Below, piece after piece: positions 1 to 6,069 of a stretch of 9,582 bases of DNA (the stretch's first letter is position 1; each line of letters starts with the position of its first letter). The translations under genes and the position numbers were made by a program. This DNA is from WTJY01 sp041568735 (lineage in GTDB: Bacteria; Chloroflexota; Anaerolineae; Promineifilales; Promineifilaceae), in NCBI GenBank assembly GCA_041568735.1, contig JBFFZG010000194.1, positions 1 to 9,582 of the forward strand, written 5' to 3'. Under the pieces are notes generated by a model. The model was not told where the DNA came from. It was given only the letters and a program-made list of their open reading frames with translations, and did no database searches.

Positions 1-16
1 AAGTGGGAAGGGTCAT
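1..16 (-). CDS. Start of a protein-coding gene cut by the window edge
   Basis: An ATG on the minus strand at 16-14 opens a frame reading M-T-L-P-T before the window ends. A GGAGG Shine-Dalgarno (cctcc at 21-25 on the plus strand) lies 4 nt before it, and an in-frame stop (TGA, plus-strand tca at 56-58) lies upstream with no other ATG between. It begins 72 nt after the stop codon of the IclR regulator on the same strand, and no terminator hairpin is visible in the gap, so the two may be co-transcribed. IclR regulators often sit beside the catabolic genes they control. The product cannot be named from five residues. Confidence 0.4.
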
Positions 17-88
17 GATGCCTCCAGGATCAGGGGCCGGGTAAGCGATCGCCCGTCAAAGCGGGCCATCGCCCCGGTCGCATTCAGA

Positions 89-901
89 TTAACTTGCATC
101 GTCTGCGGGATGATGACCGCGATAGCCAAGGGCATGGGCGATATCTCGGGTGGTCGCGGCAACCAGCCGGCCAAATTCATCCAGCGCCGCCCGGTCGACG
201 CGGATGGACGGGCCGACGATGCTGATGGCCGCCAGGACGCCGCCGAGATGGTCGATTATCGGCGCGGCCGCGGCCATGACGCCCGCTTCGAGCTCCCCTT
301 CGGCTGTGGCGAAGCCGCGGCGGCGGATCGACGGCAGGGCCTCTCGAAGGTCGGCGGCCGTCGTCAGGGTTTTCCCGGTAAATGGAGTCAGCCGGTATTT
401 CAGCACCTCTTTTACGACCTGCTCCGGCCCGAAGGCGAGCATCGCCTTGCCGGTCGAGGTGGCGTGCACCGGCAGCCGGCTGCCGATGTACTGGGTGATG
501 CCGACCCGGTACCGGCCAAGGGTCTCGTCGATGACCAGGGTCGTGAGCCGGCCGCCGCCATCCGGCCGTAAAATTTCCAGCGTCGTGGTTTCACCCGTCT
601 GCCGGGCCAGCGCCCGCAGGGGATCGTGGGCCACGGTGCGCAGTTCGTTAGCCCGCATCGCCCGCCCCCCCAGAGCGATCATCTCCGAGCCCAGCCGGTA
701 GCCCCCTTCGGCCGACTTGCGTACGAGCCCCTCGCTTTCGAGGGCGGTAAGCAGCCGAAAGGCGGTGGTCTTGGGCAGCCCGGTCTCCTCGGCCAGGTCG
801 GAGAGGGACCACTCCGGCTGCCGATCGTCAAAGGCTTTCAGCAGCCGGATCGTGCGAATGATCGATTGGGTGCCGGCGTAAGAACCATTGGTTTGTGCCA
901 T
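89..901 (-). CDS. IclR-family transcriptional regulator
   Basis: This is a 270-residue regulator, the usual length for the family. Residues about 10-61 form the N-terminal winged helix-turn-helix (IIRTIRLLKAF, then LSDLAEETGLPKTTAFRLL). Residues about 77-260 form the IclR effector-binding domain, with the conserved LPVHATSTGKAMLAF (143-157) and the stretch RRRGFATAEGELEAGV (193-208). IclR proteins are cytoplasmic dimers or tetramers that bind DNA palindromes and respond to small metabolites; the ligand here cannot be read from sequence. The frame stays open to 1030, but the start at 901 is preferred. The upstream residues are low-complexity and not IclR-like, and a good promoter (933-961) and palindrome (915-931) occupy that upstream DNA. 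No clear Shine-Dalgarno precedes 901, and the predicted leader is only about 25 nt. The truncated gene at 16 follows on the same strand. Confidence 0.95.
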   Translation of the reverse strand: MAQTNGSYAGTQSIIRTIRLLKAFDDRQPEWSLSDLAEETGLPKTTAFRLLTALESEGLVRKSAEGGYRLGSEMIALGGRAMRANELRTVAHDPLRALARQTGETTTLEILRPDGGGRLTTLVIDETLGRYRVGITQYIGSRLPVHATSTGKAMLAFGPEQVVKEVLKYRLTPFTGKTLTTAADLREALPSIRRRGFATAEGELEAGVMAAAAPIIDHLGGVLAAISIVGPSIRVDRAALDEFGRLVAATTRDIAHALGYRGHHPADDAS

Positions 902-914
902 AATATAAAATGGG

Positions 915-931
915 ATTTCACAATATGAAAT
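915..931 (-). promoter_or_regulatory. Candidate IclR-type operator (autoregulatory palindrome)
   Basis: ATTTCA (915-920) and TGAAAT (926-931) form a perfect 6-bp inverted repeat around a 5-nt centre, and the A and T at 922 and 924 also pair. TTTCA-N5-TGAAA palindromes are of the kind bound by several IclR-family regulators (family knowledge). The site covers the predicted transcription start (about 926) of the regulator gene and lies 14 bp upstream of its ATG. A bound protein there would block initiation, so negative autoregulation is the simple inference. Confidence 0.6.
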
Positions 932-932
932 T

Positions 933-961
933 ATTTTAAGCCTTATTGGCGGCCGTGTCAA
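933..961 (-). promoter_or_regulatory. Sigma-70-type promoter of the IclR regulator gene
   Basis: On the minus strand a perfect -35 box TTGACA (961-956) is followed after exactly 17 nt by TAAAAT (938-933), one mismatch from TATAAT. The predicted start is near 926 and gives a leader of about 25 nt before the ATG at 901. The -10 box directly abuts the palindrome at 915-931. Confidence 0.75.
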
Positions 962-1007
962 TTGAATTTTCACCGGCCGCGGCGCGCATCCACTCCCGGA
1001 GATTCCC

Positions 1008-1050
1008 AAAAAAACAGCCCCGCTTCCCATTTTGGGGGGAAGCGGGGCTG
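1008..1050 (-). terminator. Intrinsic terminator of the metalloprotease-like gene
   Basis: A 14-bp perfect stem (1015-1028 with 1037-1050, arms CAGCCCCGCTTCCC and its complement) closes an 8-nt loop. In minus-strand sense it is followed directly by seven T (plus-strand A run 1008-1014). It starts 32 nt after the stop codon at 1082-1084. It separates the protease transcript from the IclR promoter, which lies about 45 nt further on. Confidence 0.93.
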
Positions 1051-1081
1051 CCCGGTTATCGGAAAGGTGAAATTGAACCCA

Positions 1082-4000
1082 CTACCGATTGATCGTCGGG
1101 AGGTAGGCGCCGGTTCCGACCGTGATCTTGACCGTCGCCGTCTGCTGGGCCCCCTGGCTGTCAGTGACCGTGAACGTAATGGTGTGAGGACCGCGCAGGA
1201 GGGAGTTGGTCGGGAAGGACGGGCCGGTTCCCAGGACCCCCTGCCGGTTGCTCGACCAGCTGAGCTGGCCGTCGGGCACCACCCCATCTTCCAGGTCGAC
1301 CCCCATCCCCTGCATGACGATCAGGGCGCCCGGCGAGTAGATTCCATTCTGCACCGGATTCGTGATGATCGCCGAGGGCTTCTTGTTGGGAATCGTGACA
1401 TTTGGTGACTGCGCCGATCCGGTGTTAACGCCGTCGGTCGCCACGACGGCAAACCGGCCGTTGGTCGAGCCGGCGAAGGCATCGACGTCGACCTGGTAGG
1501 AGGTGGCGGCCAGGCCGGTGACCAGGAGCTCCCAGGTGCTGCCGCCGTTGCGGCTGTAGAGCAGGGAGTAGGAAAGGGTGTCCCCGTCGGCATCGCTGCC
1601 GCTCCAGGAAACGGTCTGCATGGTGCCGGCCGGGTAGCTGGCGGGACCCGACGGGGCGGTAAAGCTGACCACCGGCGAGTTCGCACTGACATTCTGGGAG
1701 GCCAGGACCGTCGTCCCTTTCAGCAGGACGACCTGGGTCGTGCCGTTAATCCAGGGAATGGCCAGAGACACGTCCGCCTGGGCCGTGTCCTCTGGCGGAA
1801 ACGGCGGTGTATCCGGGCTGGTCGCATGCCGGTCGTTGAAGGCAGAGGACGCATATTCACTGGTAAAAGAGATCCCGAAAGTCTCAGTGTAGACCGCAGT
1901 GGATCCATTTCTCAGCTGGATGGCGTAACCCGTGCCCGGCAGGAGCAGTTCCAGTCCGGTGGCCACCCGGTTCAAATTGGTCAGTTTACCCGGCATGGCC
2001 GGATTGTAGCCGGGGGCGTCCGGGTTGTAGATTGTGGCGTTGACGACGAGTGTTTCACCCAGGTTGTTGGCCCGCAGCGGAACACTGCCCATCATACCGA
2101 CGATGTTTTCCATCGGCCGCTGGCTGCGGGCATCTGCGTCGAGCCGGGTCGACATGTAGTTCCAGGTGTAAGGCGAGATCCAGCCCAGCTTGCTCCCGCC
2201 GGCCGGGCAGTAGCTGAGCACATCATGGGTCTGGCTCGGGTCGTAAATCTTACCGGTGATCGGGTTGAAGCCGAACTCCTGGATGCTCGAGGTGCTGTAG
2301 GGAAAGGCGGATGAGGAGTCGTCAGACCCGCAGTCATCGGCCCCGGTATCGGTGTGCTTCAGGTCGTAGTCGTGCAGGAGCTCGTGCACCATGATCAGGG
2401 CGCCAGAGCCGGGATTGTCCGTGCTGGTGCCGGGATTATCCGTGCCGATGCCGACGACCCCCAGGCCGCCCGCATGCGGGTAGACCGGCATATCGGCATG
2501 ACCGCCGCTGTACCCCTGGTTCGGAGCCCAGCCGTAGACATGCCGGGCGCCGGTAAAGGGGCCGGTTCCCAGCAGCCAGCTGAGGACGTTCTGCAGGAGC
2601 CACTGGGAGTTGAGATACTGGATCAGGGCGTGCTGTCCGTCGCCGGTGCCCAGCGTGCCGGTCCAATCGAGATAGCCGCTGGCGATCTGGTAGTTGATCC
2701 CGTTGTTCCGGATCGGCAGCATCTGCTCGAAGAAATCGGCCCCGCCGCCGTTGACCGCCCAGCCGCCGGCGTACTGGGTGCCGGTGTAGCCGGGCGGGTG
2801 ATAGCGGAGCCGCTGGCCGACGACCTTCATCGTGCCGCGCTTGTAGAAGGTCCTGGTAAGGTACCCGACGGCCGGAAACCGGTTGTTGCTCTCGTTAATT
2901 TCCGCAATCGTGTTGTTGGGATCGACCACGGCGTAAAAATCGACGACGACGTCATTGGTGAAGTTGACGTTGAAGTAGACGTCGGCGCTGTCGGTGTTGC
3001 CCTGGTTGATCGTCGTGGTGGCCTTGCCGTTGGCGTTGGCGGTGTACCACACCCCGTTGGCGCGAATATACAATCGCACCGGCACGTTGGGAATCGAGGA
3101 AAAGATCCCACCGGATTTCAGGTAGATGCGGGCCGTGGTGTCCTTTTTGTTCGCCAGCTGCAGGGAGTTATCCGGGCACTGGGCTGCGGAAAGGCCGGTG
3201 CTGGGATTGAAGCATTGAATCCCCTGGGTCAGCTCAATGCCGTGGATGGAGACATCGATTGGCAGGGTCAGCACCGGGTCGGTTACGATCGGTTTGAGCG
3301 GCAGGGCGAAGATCGGTCCCCCCCAGATCGGCGTGGACACCGGGGTGGGGGTGGGGGCGATCGGGGTGCTGGTCGGAGTCGGCGGCACCGGGGTGTTCGT
3401 CGGGGTGGCGGTAGGCCCACCGCAGGGCGGCAGCCCGGCGCCGTTGATCGTCACCCAGGTCTGCGGCTGATCGTACCAGCGGTTGCTTGGCCAGCCGTAA
3501 TCGTTGCCGACGAAGGCGAACCAGTGATGGTAGACGGCCAGCCCGATCTGCTTGTCCTTGCAGGTCATCCCCGTCAGGTCCAGGGGAATTTTGTATTCCG
3601 CCACCTCTTTCTCGGCTGACAGGTTGATCCCGGCCGCGGCCGTCCAGCCGGCCAGCGTCGTCGGCGAATAATTTCCGGAGCCGGTCCCTTTGGCCGTAAA
3701 ATTGTCCACGTATTCGATGCGGGCTCCCAGCTGGAAGTCATCCCCCTCCGCGAACGGCTCCCGGCCGTTGTCAGTGTCCAGATAGACGGCGAAGAAGCGG
3801 TCCTTGAGACTGCCGATCGCCCCTTCGACGCAGACATAGAGATCTTTATCGTCATGCTTGAGGTACAGCTGGCTGATGCGGCCGTTGGCGTCATTGTAAA
3901 GAAGAATCGGCGTACGCGGATATTCTCCCTGCCCGACACTGCAGACGTGATCGAGCTCCACCGCTGTCGTATCATAGGGCACGGTAGCCTTGTCTGGCGG

Positions 4001-4642
4001 CGGCGTGTAATCGATGATCAGCTGCGGGAGGTCCTTCCCCGCTTCCCGGCTGTTGAACTGGCGGGAAAAATCACCGCTGCCGGTTCCCTGGAGGTAGAAT
4101 CCATTATTTGGATTCGAGCCGGGGTAATTGACCCAATTTGAAACGGCCAGCTTGGCATTCCAATCGATTGGAATGCCAACTGAAGCCGTAATTTGCTCCG
4201 AGCTGATGAGCGTCCCGGTGACCGGTTTGGTATTCCAGGTGACAGCCGTTTCCGTCCAGCTGCCTCCGGCCTGATAGAGGTTTACAAACCAGGCGGCTCC
4301 GGCCGGCGTGGCTCCTACCTGCTGCAGGCGCAGCGTTGCGCTGTTGATCACCGATCCGTAGGGAATGGAGGACAGATCGAACTTCAACAGCGACCACATT
4401 CTCCCCCCATTGGCATCACTGTAGACATTTAAGACGGGAACCGTCCCAAAATTTTGTTCCGACTCCCGGCCGATATTACTGACGAAGGTGTCCTCAGTCG
4501 GGTTGAGTGTCACGAGGGTTGCCGCTGCCAGCTGATCAGCGGCCCGGGCCGCGCTCCCCGGGCTTCGCCCGACATTCAAAAATATACTCCCGACAAAAAT
4601 CCCCCCGATGACCATCACCAAGATTGCGCGCCAATAGTTCAT
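1082..4642 (-). CDS. Secreted multidomain zinc metalloprotease-like protein
   Basis: This 1186-residue protein is probably exported. The start at 4642 has GGAGGT 4 nt upstream and gives MNYWRAILVMVIGGIFVG, a signal peptide or anchor; the in-frame ATG at 4684 lies in the promoter region. Domains in order: DNRLRE/CBM96-like beta domain (about 44-214); CBM9/DOMON-like domain (222-399); Thr-Pro linker (409-442); CARDB-like domain (460-598, with GIELTQGIQ and VDPNNTIAEINESNN); zincin domain (604-856); two Ig/FN3-like domains (990-1084 and 1088-1175). The zincin domain has HELLHDYDLKH at 753-763, which fits the metzincin pattern HExxHxx(G/N/D)xxH for zinc binding, and then DVLSYC (807-812) where a Met-turn is expected. 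The protein ends in YLPTINR. The expected role is extracellular hydrolysis of protein while bound to polysaccharide or cell surface; the substrate is unknown. The domain names are from recognition by eye. The export and zincin calls are firm; the individual binding-domain assignments are less so. Confidence 0.88.
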   Translation of the reverse strand: MNYWRAILVMVIGGIFVGSIFLNVGRSPGSAARAADQLAAATLVTLNPTEDTFVSNIGRESEQNFGTVPVLNVYSDANGGRMWSLLKFDLSSIPYGSVINSATLRLQQVGATPAGAAWFVNLYQAGGSWTETAVTWNTKPVTGTLISSEQITASVGIPIDWNAKLAVSNWVNYPGSNPNNGFYLQGTGSGDFSRQFNSREAGKDLPQLIIDYTPPPDKATVPYDTTAVELDHVCSVGQGEYPRTPILLYNDANGRISQLYLKHDDKDLYVCVEGAIGSLKDRFFAVYLDTDNGREPFAEGDDFQLGARIEYVDNFTAKGTGSGNYSPTTLAGWTAAAGINLSAEKEVAEYKIPLDLTGMTCKDKQIGLAVYHHWFAFVGNDYGWPSNRWYDQPQTWVTINGAGLPPCGGPTATPTNTPVPPTPTSTPIAPTPTPVSTPIWGGPIFALPLKPIVTDPVLTLPIDVSIHGIELTQGIQCFNPSTGLSAAQCPDNSLQLANKKDTTARIYLKSGGIFSSIPNVPVRLYIRANGVWYTANANGKATTTINQGNTDSADVYFNVNFTNDVVVDFYAVVDPNNTIAEINESNNRFPAVGYLTRTFYKRGTMKVVGQRLRYHPPGYTGTQYAGGWAVNGGGADFFEQMLPIRNNGINYQIASGYLDWTGTLGTGDGQHALIQYLNSQWLLQNVLSWLLGTGPFTGARHVYGWAPNQGYSGGHADMPVYPHAGGLGVVGIGTDNPGTSTDNPGSGALIMVHELLHDYDLKHTDTGADDCGSDDSSSAFPYSTSSIQEFGFNPITGKIYDPSQTHDVLSYCPAGGSKLGWISPYTWNYMSTRLDADARSQRPMENIVGMMGSVPLRANNLGETLVVNATIYNPDAPGYNPAMPGKLTNLNRVATGLELLLPGTGYAIQLRNGSTAVYTETFGISFTSEYASSAFNDRHATSPDTPPFPPEDTAQADVSLAIPWINGTTQVVLLKGTTVLASQNVSANSPVVSFTAPSGPASYPAGTMQTVSWSGSDADGDTLSYSLLYSRNGGSTWELLVTGLAATSYQVDVDAFAGSTNGRFAVVATDGVNTGSAQSPNVTIPNKKPSAIITNPVQNGIYSPGALIVMQGMGVDLEDGVVPDGQLSWSSNRQGVLGTGPSFPTNSLLRGPHTITFTVTDSQGAQQTATVKITVGTGAYLPTINR
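3342..3366 (+). other. G-quadruplex-forming motif in the linker-coding DNA
   Basis: Four G runs of 4, 5, 5 and 4 separated by T, T and CGATC lie on the plus strand, which is the template strand of the protease gene. This matches the canonical G3+N1-7 quadruplex pattern. It arises in the codons of the Thr-Pro linker (ACC and CCC codons read as GGT and GGG on the other strand), so it may be a coding by-product and not a selected element. Confidence 0.5.
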
Positions 4643-4678
4643 CCTGACCTCCACGTTGTTCCAAGATGCTGCCACCCG

Positions 4679-4707
4679 ATTCATTCAAATATTTTCGGGT
4701 TTGTCAA
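4679..4707 (-). promoter_or_regulatory. Possible promoter of the metalloprotease-like gene
   Basis: On the minus strand TTGACA (4707-4702) matches the -35 consensus exactly. At the standard 17-nt spacing the -10 position reads ATGAAT (4684-4679), which is a weak match. A start near 4672 would give a leader of about 30 nt to the ATG at 4642. The -35 box overlaps the inverted repeat at 4697-4716. Confidence 0.4.
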
Positions 4708-4716
4708 ATTAAACCC
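4697..4716. repeat. Inverted repeat overlapping the protease -35 box
   Basis: GGGTTT (4697-4702) and AAACCC (4711-4716) flank an 8-nt centre and form a 20-bp symmetrical site over the -35 element of the minus-strand gene. The placement suits a repressor-binding site. No regulator family is assigned. Confidence 0.4.
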
Positions 4717-4982
4717 AGCAATTATTCAATTTTCGGCATCGATCGTTGAACAGGATGGAATCCGCTTCAGACTCCGTCCTAACAGTGTAGCCAGGACAGG
4801 TGGGGCTGTCTAGGTCCCAAATGAGGGCCAGCCTGGCCGGCGGGTCGTCCCGGCAGCCGGATAGATCGCGTAAAATAATCAGCCGTGTCCTCGTCTGTTT
4901 GTATAGAGGGGGATGCCGCTGCCGGCCGGCGGCCAAGGCTGTTGAACGGCCGGGCCGCCCAATCACTCAGGAGGAACGAACG
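4717..4982. other. Divergent intergenic region upstream of the DUF427 gene
   Basis: This stretch separates the minus-strand protease gene from the plus-strand DUF427 gene. Its clear elements are the GCCGGCCGGC palindrome at 4921-4930 and the AGGAGG Shine-Dalgarno at 4969-4974, eight nt before the ATG at 4983. TAAAAT (4871-4876) and TATAGA (4902-4907) look like -10 boxes, but neither has a credible -35 box at normal spacing, so the DUF427 promoter is unresolved. Reading frames running through the region show no family features. Confidence 0.6.
4921..4930. repeat. GCCGGCCGGC palindrome, copy 1
   Basis: This self-complementary 10-mer is extended to the 13-mer GCCGGCCGGCGGC, which recurs exactly at 5725-5737. 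A further 10-mer copy lies at 8665-8674 and a shortened GCCGGCCG at 6623-6630. All four lie in gaps between plus-strand genes. It may be a short intergenic repeat family or a product of GC-rich composition. Confidence 0.35.
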
Positions 4983-5717
4983 ATGACGCGAAAATTGTGG
5001 AAATGGGAGCCGACACCCCGCTGGATCCGCGTGGAGGCAGGTGGCGAAATCATCGCCGACAGCACCCGGGCCATGCTCATGATTGAAAATCCGGGGGAGC
5101 TCGATTACTACTTCCCCCTCGAGGATGTTCGGCAGGAGTTTCTCATCCCGTCCGATCACGCCGAGACGTCCGGCTACCGGGGCACCCGCCGCTTCTGGCA
5201 TCTTCAGATCGGGGAGCACCAGGTCGAAAACGGCGCCTGGACCTATGATGCCCAGGAAGATCGACCGGATTTTACGGGCTACCTGGCCTTCATCTGGCAG
5301 AAGATGGACCGCTGGTTCGAAGAAGAAGAGGAAGTCTTTCTTCATCCGCGCAATCCCTATCATCGGGTTGACACAATCCGCAGCTCGCGGCGGGTTGAGG
5401 TCTTTTTCGACGGGGTGACGGTGGCCGAGACCGAACGGCCGTATCTGCTGTTTGAAACCAACCTCCCGGTCCGCTACTACATTCCACTGGAAGATATCCG
5501 GCGGGAATACCTGACGCCCAGCAGCACCCATTCCATCTGTCCGTATAAAGGAACCGCCAGCTACTTCGACCTGGCCGTCAATGGCTCCCAGATCAACAAT
5601 GCGGTCTGGACTTATCCCGATCCCATCCCGGAATCGCCGAAGCTGGCCGGCAAGGCCGCCTTTTGGCCGGAAAAAGATCGGCGGCTACAGATCGTCGTCG
5701 ACGGTAAGCCGGTCTGA
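4983..5717 (+). CDS. Tandem DUF427 (PF04248-type) protein
   Basis: This 244-residue protein has two copies of the DUF427 fold, about 14-107 and 137-231. The copies align through YYFPLEDVRQEFLIPS (42-57) against YYIPLEDIRREYLTPS (165-180), YRGTRRFWHL (65-74) against YKGTASYFDL (188-197), and AWTYDA against VWTYPDP. The link between them carries WFEEEEEVFLHPRNPYHRVD, typical of two-domain members. The start at 4983 is set by AGGAGG eight nt upstream; the frame is open further back but lacks similarity. There is no signal peptide or membrane segment, so it is probably cytoplasmic. The family is a small beta-rich fold with no established reaction that I can state. Copy 2 keeps the CPYKG motif, while copy 1 has SGYRG in its place. 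The gene stands alone, with a strong hairpin 40 nt after its stop. Confidence 0.92.
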   Translation: MTRKLWKWEPTPRWIRVEAGGEIIADSTRAMLMIENPGELDYYFPLEDVRQEFLIPSDHAETSGYRGTRRFWHLQIGEHQVENGAWTYDAQEDRPDFTGYLAFIWQKMDRWFEEEEEVFLHPRNPYHRVDTIRSSRRVEVFFDGVTVAETERPYLLFETNLPVRYYIPLEDIRREYLTPSSTHSICPYKGTASYFDLAVNGSQINNAVWTYPDPIPESPKLAGKAAFWPEKDRRLQIVVDGKPV

Positions 5718-5724
5718 ACACGGA

Positions 5725-5734
5725 GCCGGCCGGC
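5725..5734. repeat. GCCGGCCGGC palindrome, copy 2
   Basis: This copy lies 7 nt after the DUF427 stop codon and is followed by GGC as at 4921-4933. It precedes the hairpin at 5758-5789. Confidence 0.35.
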
Positions 5735-5757
5735 GGCTGCGATCGGCACGGCCGGAT

Positions 5758-5789
5758 GGTTTTCCCGGGAATTCGCCCCGTGGAAAACC
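5758..5789 (+). terminator. Strong 12-bp hairpin after the DUF427 gene, probable terminator without T tract
   Basis: GGTTTTCCCGGG (5758-5769) pairs with CCCG (5777-5780) and GGAAAACC (5782-5789), leaving a single bulged T at 5781 and a 7-nt loop. It begins 40 nt after the DUF427 stop and ends 37 nt before the next -35 box. No T run follows, so it is not a classical intrinsic terminator. It may instead set an RNA 3' end or insulate the downstream promoter. Confidence 0.45.
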
Positions 5790-5826
5790 CTGAAACCGGA
5801 ATCGTGAAAATCCCTCAAGTTGGGGT

Positions 5827-5855
5827 TTGACGACCGCCAACCCGTTTGCTATACT
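5827..5855 (+). promoter_or_regulatory. Strong extended -10 sigma-70-type promoter
   Basis: TTGACG (5827-5832) is followed after 17 nt by TATACT (5850-5855), preceded by TGC, which is the extended -10 motif. The predicted start at about 5861-5862 coincides with the first base of a 5-bp hairpin (5861-5875). It is the best plus-strand promoter in the window and drives the RNA/small-ORF unit that ends at 6106. Confidence 0.82.
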
Positions 5856-5922
5856 GTTCGGGTTGGAGTGCAACCATGTTTAGGACACGAGCACAATGAC
5901 AAATCTAAAAGGAGGTATGGAT

Positions 5923-6042
5923 ATGCGCATGTTTTTCGTTCGCATCTGGAATGCAATCTCTCCAGCGGGTTTTGACGCCCGTCCTACTTCCATTGTGCCT
6001 GTGGCTCGGAACATATGTTCTAGGAAGGTCGGCCGAAGTTAA
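5923..6042 (+). CDS. Small cationic peptide ORF, 39 codons
   Basis: AAAGGAGGT (5908-5916) is a near-perfect anti-Shine-Dalgarno complement, 7 nt (from GGAGG) before the ATG at 5923. The in-frame ATGs at 5917 and 5929 are less well spaced. The peptide begins MRMFFVRIWNAISPAGFDAR and ends CSRKVGRS. It has six Arg and one Lys against one Asp, one Cys, and no signal peptide or obvious membrane helix. It is the only ORF of note between the strong promoter and the terminator. Against it, only about half of third codon positions are G or C, well below the neighbouring genes, with rare-type codons (ATA, AGG, TGT), and the DNA folds compactly as RNA. It may be a real small protein, a leader peptide or a chance frame inside an RNA gene. 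No homologous family is recognised. Confidence 0.38.
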   Translation: MRMFFVRIWNAISPAGFDARPTSIVPVARNICSRKVGRS

Positions 6043-6069
6043 TCACCGACCACCCCCCTAAGTCTTCCG

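Noticed and set aside
902..1030. 43-residue N-terminal extension of the IclR regulator
   Set aside because: It would be encoded across the promoter and operator and into the protease terminator, and it has no similarity to the IclR family.
2354..3619. 421-residue plus-strand open frame opposite the protease gene
   Set aside because: It is fully antisense to a gene with clear domains, has biased Gly/Val/Arg/Asp composition, and shows no family motif. Long antisense frames are expected in GC-rich coding DNA.
4643..4684. Earlier ATG at 4684 for the protease-like protein
   Set aside because: It lies at the putative -10 box, has no Shine-Dalgarno, and would put 14 polar residues in front of the signal peptide, whereas 4642 has GGAGGT at good spacing.
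4800..4982. 61-residue N-terminal extension of the DUF427 protein
   Set aside because: The residues are arginine-rich filler without similarity, and the AGGAGG Shine-Dalgarno at 4969-4974 selects the ATG at 4983.
4779..5531. 250-residue minus-strand open frame opposite the DUF427 gene
   Set aside because: It is antisense to a recognised family and shows no motif of its own.
5911..5992. tRNA or tRNA-like gene
   Set aside because: The cloverleaf-like layout prompted a check, but the last arm has only 4 bp with an 8-nt loop TTTTGACG and no TTCRA motif, the middle arm has a 10-nt loop, and no CCA end follows correctly. It is treated as an unrelated four-way junction.
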